In this document: piece by piece, positions 11,882-24,800 of the stretch
How the letters are laid out: each line of letters starts with the position of its first letter
Position numbering within the stretch: position 1 is the first letter of the stretch
DNA from: Chrysopilus asiliformis
Taxonomy: Eukaryota > Arthropoda > Insecta > Diptera > Rhagionidae
Length of the DNA stretch: 64,000 nucleotides
Reading direction: 5' to 3'
Assembly (NCBI GenBank): GCA_964034945.1
Contig: OZ035960.1
Coordinates: 18,420,403 to 18,484,402 of the forward strand
Program-made: the position numbers and the translations under genes
The notes under the pieces: model-generated
The model's input: only the letters and a program-made list of their open reading frames with translations
Told to the model about the DNA's origin: nothing
Database searches by the model: none

Positions 11882-14800
11882 GTAATTTTTTGGCATAAAA
11901 TATGTACATATTAGATTGTGTTCCATCACCATAAATTAATCATTTTATGAAAAAATAATCAATTACATTGAAGAGTCTATACATTTTCTCGGCGTCTGTC
12001 AGTGTTCTAAACCAACTATTGTATTTATTTGACCCAAAAATTTAAAATTTAATAGAGGTTTGTTTTGAAAAACTAAATAACTAAAATTACTAGTTTACAA
12101 TTATTTTCAATTTCGCGCTAATTATGATATCTTGAAGGTTGCAAAATTAACGTAGTATAATATTGTATTCATGAAAAATGTCGACTTCTTAATTGTGCCT
12201 AAAGAAACATTTCCCGAGCACTCCTGAGTCGATTGGAACATTTTTACAAAAATATCTTTCAGTTTGTCTTTCTGTCTGTCTTTCTGTCTGTCTTTCTGGC
12301 TGTATTTCTGTCTGTCTTTCTGTCTGTCTTTCTGTCTGTCTTTCTGTCTGTATTTCTGTATTTCTGTCTGTCTGTCTGTCTTTCTGTCTTTCTGTCTTTC
12401 TGTCTTTCTGTCTGTCTTTCTGTCTGTCTTTCTGTCTGTCTTTCTGTCTGTCTTTCTGTCTGTCTTTCTGTCTGTCTTTCTGTCTGTCTTTCTGTCTGTC
12501 TTTCTGTCTGTCTTTCTGTCTGTCTTTCTGTCTGTCTTTCTGTCTGTCTTTCTGTCTGTCTTTCTGTCTGTCTTTCTGTCTGTCTTTCTGTCTGTCTTTC
12601 TGTCTGTTTTCTGTCTGTCTTTCTGTCTGTCTTTCTGTCTGTCTGTCTTTCTGTTCGAAACTATCCGCTTTTCTGTAGTCTTATGTATGACACAGGTTTA
12701 AGATATCTCAAACCGGCTTTCGAAAAAAAAAATTAAAGACAATTAAATTCTCTACATTTTTTCTTTCAACCGTAAATCGACATCTTTTACCGTTATCGAG
12801 GTATTTCATATTTATTTGTAAAATAAAAATTCATATTTTTATATAATCTAATATTTTATTCGTCGGGTTTATAGTTTAGACTGTGAACAAATATAAATTT
12901 TGTATAAGAAAGTCATGTGCTGTTCCCAATTCACCAAATTGGTTGGAAAACCAATTGGATTTCCAATCATCTTGTACCAAGTACCGAAGGTACGATTTAT
13001 GGAATTTTGACTGGAAATCCAAGATTTTTTCCTATGAAAATGGTCCTTTTTGTACCATAAGGTCCATAATTCCAAATGTTCCCACAAATATTCTTAAACT
13101 TTATAAAGGAAAATTGCGTGGTACATTTGGACACGGTACAAAAATTCCAACATTGGTCAATTGGGTTCACATAAGATTTTTTCGTTTTCCATTCCTGATT
13201 TAAATAATTAATAAAATGTTTTGAGATTTAATTCATTTTTCTTTTTCTGTTTTCAGGATGTTGTTTTGTGACGTTTTTTACGAGAAAGGCTGCTCTTAAG
13301 GCTCAAGATGCGCTGCATAATGTTAAAACACTTGTTGGGGTAAGTTGACAAAATCAATTTTTGATTAAAAATTCTGTTTCAATTGTTATTAAGAGATGCA
13401 GGCGCGGAGCTTTTAATCCCGCCCACTCCGCCTCTGCGAAACATTTTTGCGGGCTCCCGAAAATTAAAATATTTGCAAATCTTCGTCTGACAGCTGGAAA
13501 TTTAAGGGCGTTTTTAACAACCAGAAATTTAACAATCTTTTTTTAGCATTACCGATTTTATTAATGAACCTCAAAATCCTCCTGCATTGCGGACTTTCGA
13601 GAAAACTCGTTGAAATTCTGTTGAGAAAATTTAACAGTTTATATTTAATTTAAAAATCAGTTGGAATACCATTTTTATTTTTATTTTGGAATTTCATCTA
13701 ACACACAAAGTCATTAAAATTGTTGTGATTCTAAAAAGATTTGTCTAAAATTTATTTAGACAATTGCAATATATTTAAATTTGTGTTTCGTCATATTATA
13801 TTGTCGGCTGCATATGAGAACGAATTTAATATCTGAAATTATGGCAAATAATTTTCAATCCACAATTCAACATATTTTAGTTTAGGAGTAAAATAGCAGG
13901 TTACCCTAATAACAATTTAAAATTATCGTGTATTAGAAATTTCAAAACATGAACTAAGCGATTGACGTACAATAGCGAACCGATTAAATATCCCTTTTCC
14001 CATTTTTTAGGCGTTGCATAAAATTTTGTCCTTTTTGGATATTTTCGGTTAGGTTTTACTCAGGAATCTTCAAAGCAGCATTCCTTTCAGACTATAAAAA
14101 TAAATTGAGAAACTTGATAACCGATGATCTTAGAAGCACCAAATATAACCAAAAATTCCGATGACTTGAGAAAAATTGAGGCAACCCAGTTTTCTAAAAA
14201 AAAAAAATCAAGTAGCCTAAAAAACGAAATTTTATTCTCTCACACCATTTCTCGTTCCCCTTTTCTATCGCATGGGGAAATTCGTCCCCATTTCTGTCTC
14301 GATTTGTCTAAAACAGGATGTGTATGTGTACCCAGAGTAACTCGAACCTTTTTAATAGCAGTTAGATCCTAAATTCTTGATATCCTTTCATCCGTTCTGT
14401 ATGCGCCATTCTATATATATATATAAATTTATACACGTTTTTAAATTTGATAAGAGAAGAAAAAGCATAAAAAAAATATGGGCAGAAGTAAGTATCGTCC
14501 CCCCCCCCCGCCCTCTCCCCTATTTTCTAAAATTCCATGCTATACACCTCATACCGTTTTCGTGGGGCGGAAAACTCCTTTAATACTTCAATAAAAAAAA
14601 AATTCATACCCGGTCTCAATATCTCTCCCTTTCGAATCCATTTTCTATCTTTGTTGAACATAAACAAAAAATCCATAAAATCAAATATCTCCTAGAAAAT
14701 TTCAATAAAAAATCCAACAGTCGAAGACGATGATGGCATTCCGGAGCATAGAGTCGAACGATCCAAAAAAGGATACAGAGATGAACTAAGAACAAGACAC

Positions 14801-17800
14801 GAACGGCTCCATCGGAAGGAATAACAACAACGATATGATATTGGTGGAAAATGATTCGACAGAGTCGGATGGCAAATGAGGGAAAGATGGGATTTGGGGA
14901 GGGGGTTAGGGGGTGGTCCGAGGGGACTTCGATGGTTGGAAAAAAACAGTGAAGCGAAATTTTAGAATGGAAAGGTTTTTAAGAATGGATATATACGGTA
15001 ACATAATCCGTCGAATATTCGCCTTGCTGCATCCAGTACTCATTCCCAAAATAATGATGACTATGATATACTCGAATTCGGTTAGGGGAATGGGAATCAG
15101 TAGCGCATTATTATGGATGGATAGGGGAAATGTATATGTTGCTGTTGGATATGTCTATCTATCGTCACATACGCGACTATAATGTTACACGACCATATAT
15201 TAGACGTGCTACACGGACGGTAAACAGAAATGTTCTCATATGGTATAAGAAATTCCCTCCAAGATCCTTTGTGCTGTGGGGGTTGGCTGTCCGAGGCGAG
15301 GATGGATGGGGTTGGGTGTTGTGGATCAGCAGATTGTTTGCCTTTTATTATGTTGTATCCAATACGTTATTTGGTAAGGAAGAGTACACGAGCAAAAAGG
15401 GTAAGTGTATTAGATATCGAATTGGTTTCTATTGAATTTTCCAATTTTTCATACACTGTGCCTGACTCGCTCTCCTTTCATTCACTTTTCCACACATTGG
15501 CCGATCCACCAACCAAACGTACATATTCAGTGGTAAAACTGACGTATCGTCTAGTCAGCCATCCACAACCAACGAAGCGCTGTTCGAATCTTATCCTTGC
15601 GTTTTTTTTCCATCCATATATCGTAACTATAATGTTTACCAGAGGAATATCTGAATCCGATCGATATATAATAGTCATTATCTGCCCGAATCGTTAAAGC
15701 CTCAACAGTATGTTTGTTCTCATATTCCTTGTACATACGGAACTGGCATTCACGGCAATCTAGCATAAAGTACAAAACTTGAATTGCGAATTAGGGAGTG
15801 GGAGTTTTCACCAACTTTGCTAGTATATTCGTTAACGTAGAGATATTGGTGATTTTTCACTTTTCCGATATCCATTGTTAGTGCATTACTTATGAGATGG
15901 TGAAAATGGATAAAAACTTACACAATGAATGAAAGTTAGATTCTTTGGAATTTCGTTTTTGTTTGGTTGGAAAGGAAAAATCACCTGGTGCGGTTTTCAA
16001 TGCTGTTGCATTTCAAAATCACAACAAAATATGTTATGTGAATTTAATTGCAAAGAAGGAAATTTCAACTTCACTAGCAATCATTTGGTTTTTACATTTT
16101 CATATTTTATTTGTGCTGAAGCGATGTGAGAATTTTTTGATTGGATTTTTCGGGAAAAAATTCCATGCGAACAGATGAGGTTTTCTTTTTGATTTGTTTA
16201 AATACACGGCTAAGAAAATCTGATTATTAAAATTTTTAATTTAAGCATGGCAATGAAAAAAATCACTCTGGCCAACAAAAAATACACTCAGAAAAATGTT
16301 CAGGTCAACTTTTTGTCAGGTTAACTCTGACCTTACAGAGGTTTCTGTAAGCCAGCTAGCGGTCAGAGTTAACCTATCTAAGGTCAACTCGTGCAGCTCC
16401 CAATGCCCTACTTCACCTGCTGGTGGCTTAATTTCAGAATTTCTCCGACCACAGGTCAACTCAGTTTTACTTGCCCACATGCAGGCGAACGCGCGCCTGA
16501 CCGAGGCCAATTACGCCGTATGTAGGTCGTCGAGTTAGCCTCCATTTTTCTGAGTGTACTGTTTTTTGTTTTGCCAAGGACATTACAGTTTATCCTCACT
16601 CTCGACCTTCTACTGAACTCAAAAAATGTCTCGGTTCTCGAATAATGTTTCAGTTTGTGAGCAAAATTTCGTTTCTCAGGCATGAATTTGGTAATTAAAA
16701 TTAGGCTACAGTACTCAGGGTGTAGTTTGACGTTAGAAGATGTACCGGAGAAAGTGAACAACTCTTAATAATATTGTCTCATGTTTTGCTTTCTTCGAAA
16801 GAAGTTTCTTCGAAATGATACGTCTTGTCTACTCGTTCTTCACCACCCTCTACTAAGAACTCAAAACCTTCTCTTGGAAGATTTTTAAAAAAAAACCCTT
16901 TTTTTTGTCCATATTTTGCTTATTTATTGAGTTTATTACAGATAGTCGGAGTCGAGGTCGGGACAAGATTATTTCCTGGTTTATTCACATTAGATTTACT
17001 CAAATCTTAAAAATGTTTTAGTCAAAACACGTCCATTCATTTGAAATACAATTGAAGAAAGACCTAAGCTTAGAATAATTTTCAAAGTGAAAATTCTGAT
17101 AACATTGCGTAAGATATTATGCATTTTTAAGTACTAAATATAGAATTTCTAGTAGTTTTGAGGAAACTTTTACAAAGATTTGCAGATACACACGGAGAAA
17201 AAATAATAAATCTACCTATTTTAAAAGAAGGAATTTAGAATACATTTAAAATAGTTAATTTCAATTAAAAAAACTAGTCAAAATAGTAAATTTCGCTTAG
17301 AAAATAGTCGATTTAACCAAAAAATAGTAAATTTTACTACCAAAGAGTTAAATTCATTATAAAAATAGTCGATTTTGACTATTTTTGTGATTGAAGTTAA
17401 CTAAAGGGTCTTTCAATAAGGACGCTCGATTTTTAAATGTGAACAAAACAAGTTGTGTGTGAGATATCCACTCAATTTTTTTTTGAAACAATATGTTATG
17501 GTATTAAGTACAGAATATAACGGGGTTCAAATGTCCGCTGCGGCTTTGCTTGGTGGCACGTATTCGGGAGGTCCAATTTTCGATGACTTTGTCGCATAAA
17601 TCTGGCTGAATTTGCTGGATTTCGTGTTATGTTGATTTGAGGGCATCAATAGTCTCCAGTTTATTCGCATAGACCTGCGATTTAAGGTAGCCCCAAGTGA
17701 AGAAGTCTAAAGCCGTTAAATCACACGATCTCTGTGGTCAGTTCACGTCGCCGCCACGCGAGATGACCATACTCTCAAATCGCTCGTGCAGAATGTCCAT

Positions 17801-20800
17801 CGTGGCATGCGCTGTGTGGCATGTAGCGCCGTCCTGTTGGAACCATATGTTGTCGGTATCCATATCATCCAGTTTAGGCCACAAGAAGTTACTTATCATC
17901 GATCTGTAGCGCTGCCCGTTGACGGTTATGGCGATACCAGTTTCGTTTTGGAAGAAGTACGGAGCGATGATTCCACCAGACCAAAATTCGCACCAAATAG
18001 TGACTTTCTCGGGATGCATTTGGTGCTGGTGTATCTCGTGTGGATTGGTATTGCCCCAAAACCGACAATTTTGTTTGTTCACATATCCTTTCATCGAAAA
18101 TTTGAGCGTCATAGCTACAGATAATTTTCTTGGGTGAAATTTGGGTCACCTTCCAACTGCAACAAATTTGATGATTTGCACACGGTTTTCAACGCTATAA
18201 CCTTTCATAGTGATTTGCCATACAGTACTGAATAATTTGCAACAAATTTGACAGATGTTGCTTTAACAACATGGCCGCTATAACCTAACAAACTTTGAGC
18301 GTTGAAAGACCCATTATTTTAGCTGGATTGCCGATTCCCCAATATAAAATAGTTAGAATTCCTTTTTTCTTTGCTTGTAGATAGACCTTTTTTTGTAATC
18401 ATATTACCCAGAAAGGTGGGGGAGGGGGGGCAGGAGGCTTCACTGGGTTCGAATTTTTAGAGCCATGAAAACGAAAATTGGTATCCAAAAAAAGAACTTC
18501 GTATTCTTGATCTCCTGAAATGGTCCTTGAATTTTCGAGCGTTCAAATTTCATATTTTACTTTAACGAAAATTTAATTGTTTATGAAGCGATTTTGTAAT
18601 CTGTAATTTTCTCGTGGAAGCTTTTTGTACTGAAAACCCCTGTTTTAACGAAAATTTGGATGAAAATGTTATTGACAAAATTCGGTCCAACTAACAAAAT
18701 GGTATTATCGAAATAATGATGTTTTCATAAGGTAAACTACATCCAATGTTAAATCTCTTCTAAATGTTATCATATCTAAAATGGATTTAATATTAATTAA
18801 AAAATATTTTTACTATCTTCTACAGATAGTTTCTCAAATTATCATAAATTCTAGTATTTATTTAATTTTCACCAAAGTAAAATAGTAAAAAAAATCAAAT
18901 TATTCGTAATTTTCTTTTTATATTTCTTCATGTTAAAAATAACTCAACAAATTTTATTGCAATATAAATGTATTTTCCTTCATTTTGAATAAAGTTTCCT
19001 TTATTACAGATGCATCATCCCATTCAAATGAAACCCGCGGATAGTGAAAACCGAAACGGTAAGTACATATATGTGGTATGAGAACATTAAATAAAGTTTT
19101 TTCCTCACAAAATACTCATAAAAAATAAATTTCCACTATGAGAATTTATTCAATGGAAACTGGTTGGAAACTATTCAAATGCACTTGTATTTTTTTAAGA
19201 GACTAAGAAGTTTTGTTTGAATTTCCCGACGACCAAATTACTGAACACCAGACTAGAATATTTTCCTGTACGGTTTACATATGTTTCCCGTAACTTTGAC
19301 CATACTTGGCAGATATTCATTTGAGGGGCGTATAAAATTCATAGGGTGATACATTTATCATAAACTATTTTATGTAAAATTTATCTTGTGGGGGTTTTTC
19401 ATTTGCTGGTTGAGATTTTTCTATATAAAGAAACATCAAGGGACATTTATCAAAATTGTTGTGAGCAATATGAAATTTCGTTTTGTTGACTAAGAGGTGA
19501 ATTGATTTGGTTTTTTCTAACATTGTAGCGTATTTTTATCAGTAAAAATATTTTTGATCTTACGTGCGATTCTAATCGGAATTTATTAATTTATTTGCCA
19601 GCTAACCTGAACTTTCGAATTAAAGCAAACTATTTTTAGCAGAAGCAACTCCAAAATAACTTATGGAAATTCCTCGAATCACCCTATTCAAAAACATACA
19701 CGAGGTCAAATTCATGCTCAGCATAGCATTATCCTTTAACATTTCAATATCCTTTGGTCATTGGTCACACACAAACGTACTTGTTCCAATTTTTTTTTAT
19801 ATCCTTAGTAAAATATATTGTTCAACAATATTCAAATATACAGTCAATGCCATGTTTTTAAGAAATATTCATCGTGAACATACATAAAAAGTACACATCA
19901 TAACATAAAACCAAGCCAACCCAATCCAACCCCTCGCTGGCTTTGCTCGCTACTGGAATGGCGAAATGCCATGCTCTTTAATATTCGTATATCCGTGAAT
20001 ATGCCAGGACCTGCACCTAGATCGATAAATATTTGAATGTTTTAATATTTCATAACACATTGTGTTTATATCGTGTTTTATCATCACTTTACATCGTATG
20101 ACAGGTTCCTCGACGTTTTTTTTTTGTCGTTGTTGCCATTCACTTTAGTGTACCCCATCATGGAATACAGCCGACAGCCACCCCATTTTGGTTAGCCCCA
20201 GTTCTTCATATTCATAGTCGACTGACGGAAAGTGCCGCCCCAAAACCTAGGGAAATCGAATTTTCGCAGATTTTTCTATTTCGCTGCGGCACCTTCTTGC
20301 CCCTTTGAGGGAATGTTAAATATTTACAAAAATAACCCCCAACGAATGAAGTGATGTCTAGGAGATTTTTACTTGTTCTTTTCAACTCTATGAAAGTTGA
20401 GTATAAAAAGGATATAAATTTTTTCTACTCGTGCTTTTTTTCCCCCGATCCGATGATGTTCTGTAGATGTGAGAATTTTTAATTAAAATTCTATTTTAGA
20501 AAACCCTTTCATTCCGCTGCTATCTCTCGACATCATAGATGAACTATTCGTTATATGGTTATTGTTCATCCATAGATTCAATCGGAGAATTTCTTTTTTC
20601 TATTTCCTGAATAGTTCCTTTACGACTATAGCTTGTTCATTTGTAAAAGGAAATTCAATTTACCAAATGTCAAATTGTAAGTTTCTCATAATATGCGAAT
20701 ACCAACAATTTTACCATAAATTTCTTGAATACGCCTGAGAAAACAATTTTTCGTATTTCGTTCTTTTTCCATGGTTTTTATCCTTTTTATTATCGTCCAT

Positions 20801-21812
20801 TTAAGATTAGACATTTTGACACATACATAGAGTGAGGGAGAGAATATCCCGATCGTATTTTTAGTTAGATTTTTAAAACAGCTAATGCACTTTTTTGTGA
20901 GATTTTTCTTACAGATTAAAAATATGGACCCGTCGTTGCCGGGTAAAAGTGTTGTTTAGACGTTTCAAAAATACGAGAAAACCCTACAAAACAGTTTCTT
21001 ATTTCTTTTTTTTTAAAGAAAATAGCTCGTTTTTGACCTTCGGGTAAAAATTTCAAAATTTTGACATCAGAATTTTGACATCAAAACTCTTTAATGCTAA
21101 TTTTGCTGAGAAAAAGTGAAAAAACGGATGTTTGCGTTATTCTTACAGGATCTTTCACCTGAAAACATTTTTGAAATATTTTGTAATATAGAAAGTTTTG
21201 CCTTCTCTGGCATCCAGGCTCTCTACTCATTAAGTATAGGATCTTTACCCACTAATAGCTGTAGAAATTAATTTTACGTGGTGACTTTTTTTATTGTCTG
21301 CGCCTCATTTACTTGGAGTCTTTGGAAATAGTAAACGAAAGTAAAAATCGCGAATTTTTAGATCTGAAAATTTTTTAAATACAGTTAAACTCTAACTCGA
21401 ATTGTCTGCAGCCATCAAAATCTTTTCGAGTTAGAGAAATTTCGAGTTAGAGAAATTGAAACAATTTTTTTTAAATCTATGTACATATATGTATATTTAT
21501 TCGTTTTCAGAAGTTTTTAAAACAAACTAAAAATTTAAAGAAAAATTGAAGGGAGCGCTAAAAGATTCGAGCTAGATAAAAATTCGAATTACAGGGATTT
21601 CGAGTTAGAGGACTTTGACTGTATTGGGCGTAATTAAGAATGTACGAAAATCTTTATTTTTATACTCGTATTGTGAAACCAAAGGGTATATTAACTTTGC
21701 CTTACCGTTTGTAACGCCAAGATCCCGTCATCGCACACAAAAATGAATTACACCAGTGTGTTTAGAATGATGAAAAAAGTTGAATTTGGCATGTCCGTCC
21801 GTCCGTCCGTCT

Positions 21813-21843
<31 letters not shown>

Positions 21844-24800
21844 CGTCTGTCTGTCTGTCCGTCCGTTCGTCTGTCTGTCCGTCCGTCTGTCTGTCCGTCC
21901 GTCTGTCTGGGGGGCGGATTGCAGACGCACGGATTGAGCTAGAGGCTTGAAATTTTACGCAGTTTCGTTTTTCGTAAAATGCGAGGCTAAGTTCGTTAAT
22001 GGGCAAAAATTGACCATTAGGGGGATACCCCCCATACGAACGAAAACGCTTTTTGCGAATATCTCAAAAATTGTGCACTTTATCAAAAACAAAAAACGCA
22101 AGAACCAAAGTTATTTCGGATATGATTCTACATAAAACTCCCATACATCAAAATCCGATTGAAATAAATTTAAAAAAATCTTATTGAAAAGTTTGACTTC
22201 AAAGTGGAATTTTGATACCACTGTTCGTCGTTCACTTAAACTTCGAACAATGCCATATAACCATAGTGGTTTTCAATAATTTTCAGATTGGCGATTATAG
22301 TTTTTGTTATGTTTTTTATAAATAATGGAAAATTACACATTTTTGCCGTTTTTTTAATTCCAAAAATTTATTGCCAGAATTATAGTTGCCAAAACTGATT
22401 CTACATTCTAAACCAGCATTGTGTCTCTATAATATTCAGGTTTCATCAAAATTTTCTTCTCCAGTGCCCGCCCTTTGAGTTTTACAGAATTGCAACATTT
22501 GTAAGGTTTGTTGCAAGCAATTAACATCAGAGTGCCTGATTACTGTGGGAAAAGGGTTGTTAAATGAATTAATATGAGTTAAAATCTAAGCTTTCCCTTT
22601 TGCGCATTTTCCGGTGTGAGCAATTTTCCGAAAGTCGCGTGTTTATTATTCGGGACAAAAAAAACGTCCAAAGAAAATATTTGGCGCTTATTCACATAAC
22701 TTTTCACTAAAAATTAAAAATACATAAATAACCTCATATCTGATATACAATTGTATATTGAGTGCATTTTTCCTTGAAATTGGCAATGAATTCTTGAACA
22801 TTCATTCTCGAAAAAAGAAACAATGGCCGCTGCTATAATATTTCTCTACGTATTTTTTTTTCTATTGTATCTAATATACTCTAGCGGCATGAAATATCTC
22901 ATCTTATTGAATCTGAAACTCTGTTCTGAAAGTAAAAAAAAACTGCTTCCAGCAACACCACAAGACAGATTCCACGTTAGCAATGTTCATAGCAGACATT
23001 TCGTTTTCATTTTAGCTAAAGAATGACAAAATCAGCGATTTGAAAAAGAAAAAAAGCCTTCAAAGTATTTAATATCATTTCGTATACGAACACTCGTTTA
23101 ATTTTTTTTATTTAAATTACTGAATGTTGTGTGATAATACAATTATATGTGAGTTTCAGTTAAGTAAGTTATCAAAACGACAATATAATATACCTCGATT
23201 GCTTACTAATTACTCGTACTTAACATCAGTTCAGTTTATATCGTGTTTTTATCTGGCATAGAACTGTGTTTGAATCGATCGGGAAAAACTCTTTTCTATC
23301 GAATGGTTTTCCATCTCTTTCGTATATTGCGATCGTGTTAATTGTTATCGAAAATCAAGAGAATGGGTCGATCAAAAATAGATCGAGATTTTTTTATTCA
23401 ACCGCGACGATTAATTGACTAAAGAGTGCATTTTGAATGTAAAATTCAATTGAAATAAGTCCATGATCCTTGTTTTGTTTTGTTTTTGTTATTTTTTATT
23501 TTATTCCGATTTCAAAATTTAATTTCTCTATTTAATTGATTTTTGTCTGGTCTAAAAATGTTTTCATTCGAACGCGATCGATTTGTATTTTTAGTCATAG
23601 ATTTGAAGATGCAAAACCGATTAAGTCATAGATACTAAAGTACTTGACAACGTGACTTGTATAGAAACGTTATAGTAAAAATTGCCTGTGATCGCTATAA
23701 AATTTTTGTGAAAATCATTTTTGATTGAAAGTAATTTTTTGTGTATTTTTTCGATGTATTTTTTTAAATTTTTTTCCAATTGTCTTCTCGCATAGTTTAA
23801 ACTATGTACGAATTATAATATTGACTTATTGTGAAAAGTGTGTGCAGGCAAAACAATCAAAATTTATTTTTATAATGAAAAATAATAGTGCATACGATCC
23901 GACTAATTCACAACTATTATCAACACTGGTTGCGAACGGAAATCATTCATTTAAAAGTTATCCATCAATAAATGCTGCATATTGGTCTCCATCACCGAAT
24001 CCATCGCCATATATCGTTCCAGGTATTCAATAATATTCAATTAACCTCGATAACTAATTACCATGTCAAAAATATAACGCGAGAACATGAGTTAGTGTAA
24101 TTGGCTTCTTTATTTCAAATTGATTGCGTAACAAAATTTCGTTTCAAGCTGTGCAAATAGTGATACACTTTTAAATTTCTACACGTTTCGTCATTTTCAA
24201 GTAATTGTTTCAATAAATTTAATTTGGGGATTTCATATTCCATGCTATTTAATCAATAATTTCACTTGTACAAGGCAAAAAAGTTGATGAATTTTTGACA
24301 TTTAAAAAATTTGATAAAAAATCAGTGCCACGTGAAAGCAGCGCGGCGTCCAGGACAAAACATATACCTGGCGCCCTTTCCCTTTTCAAAAAATTAAAAA
24401 TGTCTTTATGAAAAAAACGTACTAAAAAGAAATAAAAGCGAGGTAAATATTTATTTCATTTAATTTTTTATCCTTTTTTGTGGCTTTTATTTCTGATACA
24501 CATCGCCCAAAAAACTTTGTTTCTTTTTAGTACATTTTTTAATAAATGTTTTTTTTTTAATTTGTCGTTTTTATCCATTTTGTATTTGATTTGTAAGGCG
24601 CCGTCTACACTTGACACTTTATTCCGCGAATTTTATTTTTCGACACTATATCCATGTTGCACACCCGTTTACAACACGACGCGATATTTAGACATTTTTT
24701 CCTGAAAAAAATCTTATATAGAATTGTTATTGAGTGAATTTTTCCTTGAAATTGGCAATGAGTTCTTGAACATTCATTCTCGAAAAAAGAAACAATGCCC

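Larger units (their letters stand above)
17195..18360. mobile_element. AT-rich repeat of family N, interrupted by mariner
   Basis: Starts near ACACGGAGAAAAAATAATAA and repeats words such as AAATAGTCGATTT and AAAATAGTAAATTT. It continues after the mariner at 18317 with TTTTAGCTGG. The related uninterrupted sequence is near 60810-60920. Its ends are not defined. Confidence 0.4.

Noticed and set aside
12193..12736. Three overlapping long ORFs rich in Cys-Leu-Ser or Phe-Leu-Ser
   Set aside because: They translate the TCTG microsatellite; all frames stay open because the unit has no stop.
15478..15775. Overlapping ORFs on both strands in the intron
   Set aside because: No recognisable family, no supportive splice sites and mutually overlapping frames; treated as chance.
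17786..18124. Plus-strand ORFs over the mariner
   Set aside because: Antisense shadows of the transposase remnant.
21661..22320. LTR retrotransposon or endogenous virus
   Set aside because: No LTR pair, primer-binding site or gag/pol/env-type sequence was seen in any repeat family of the window.
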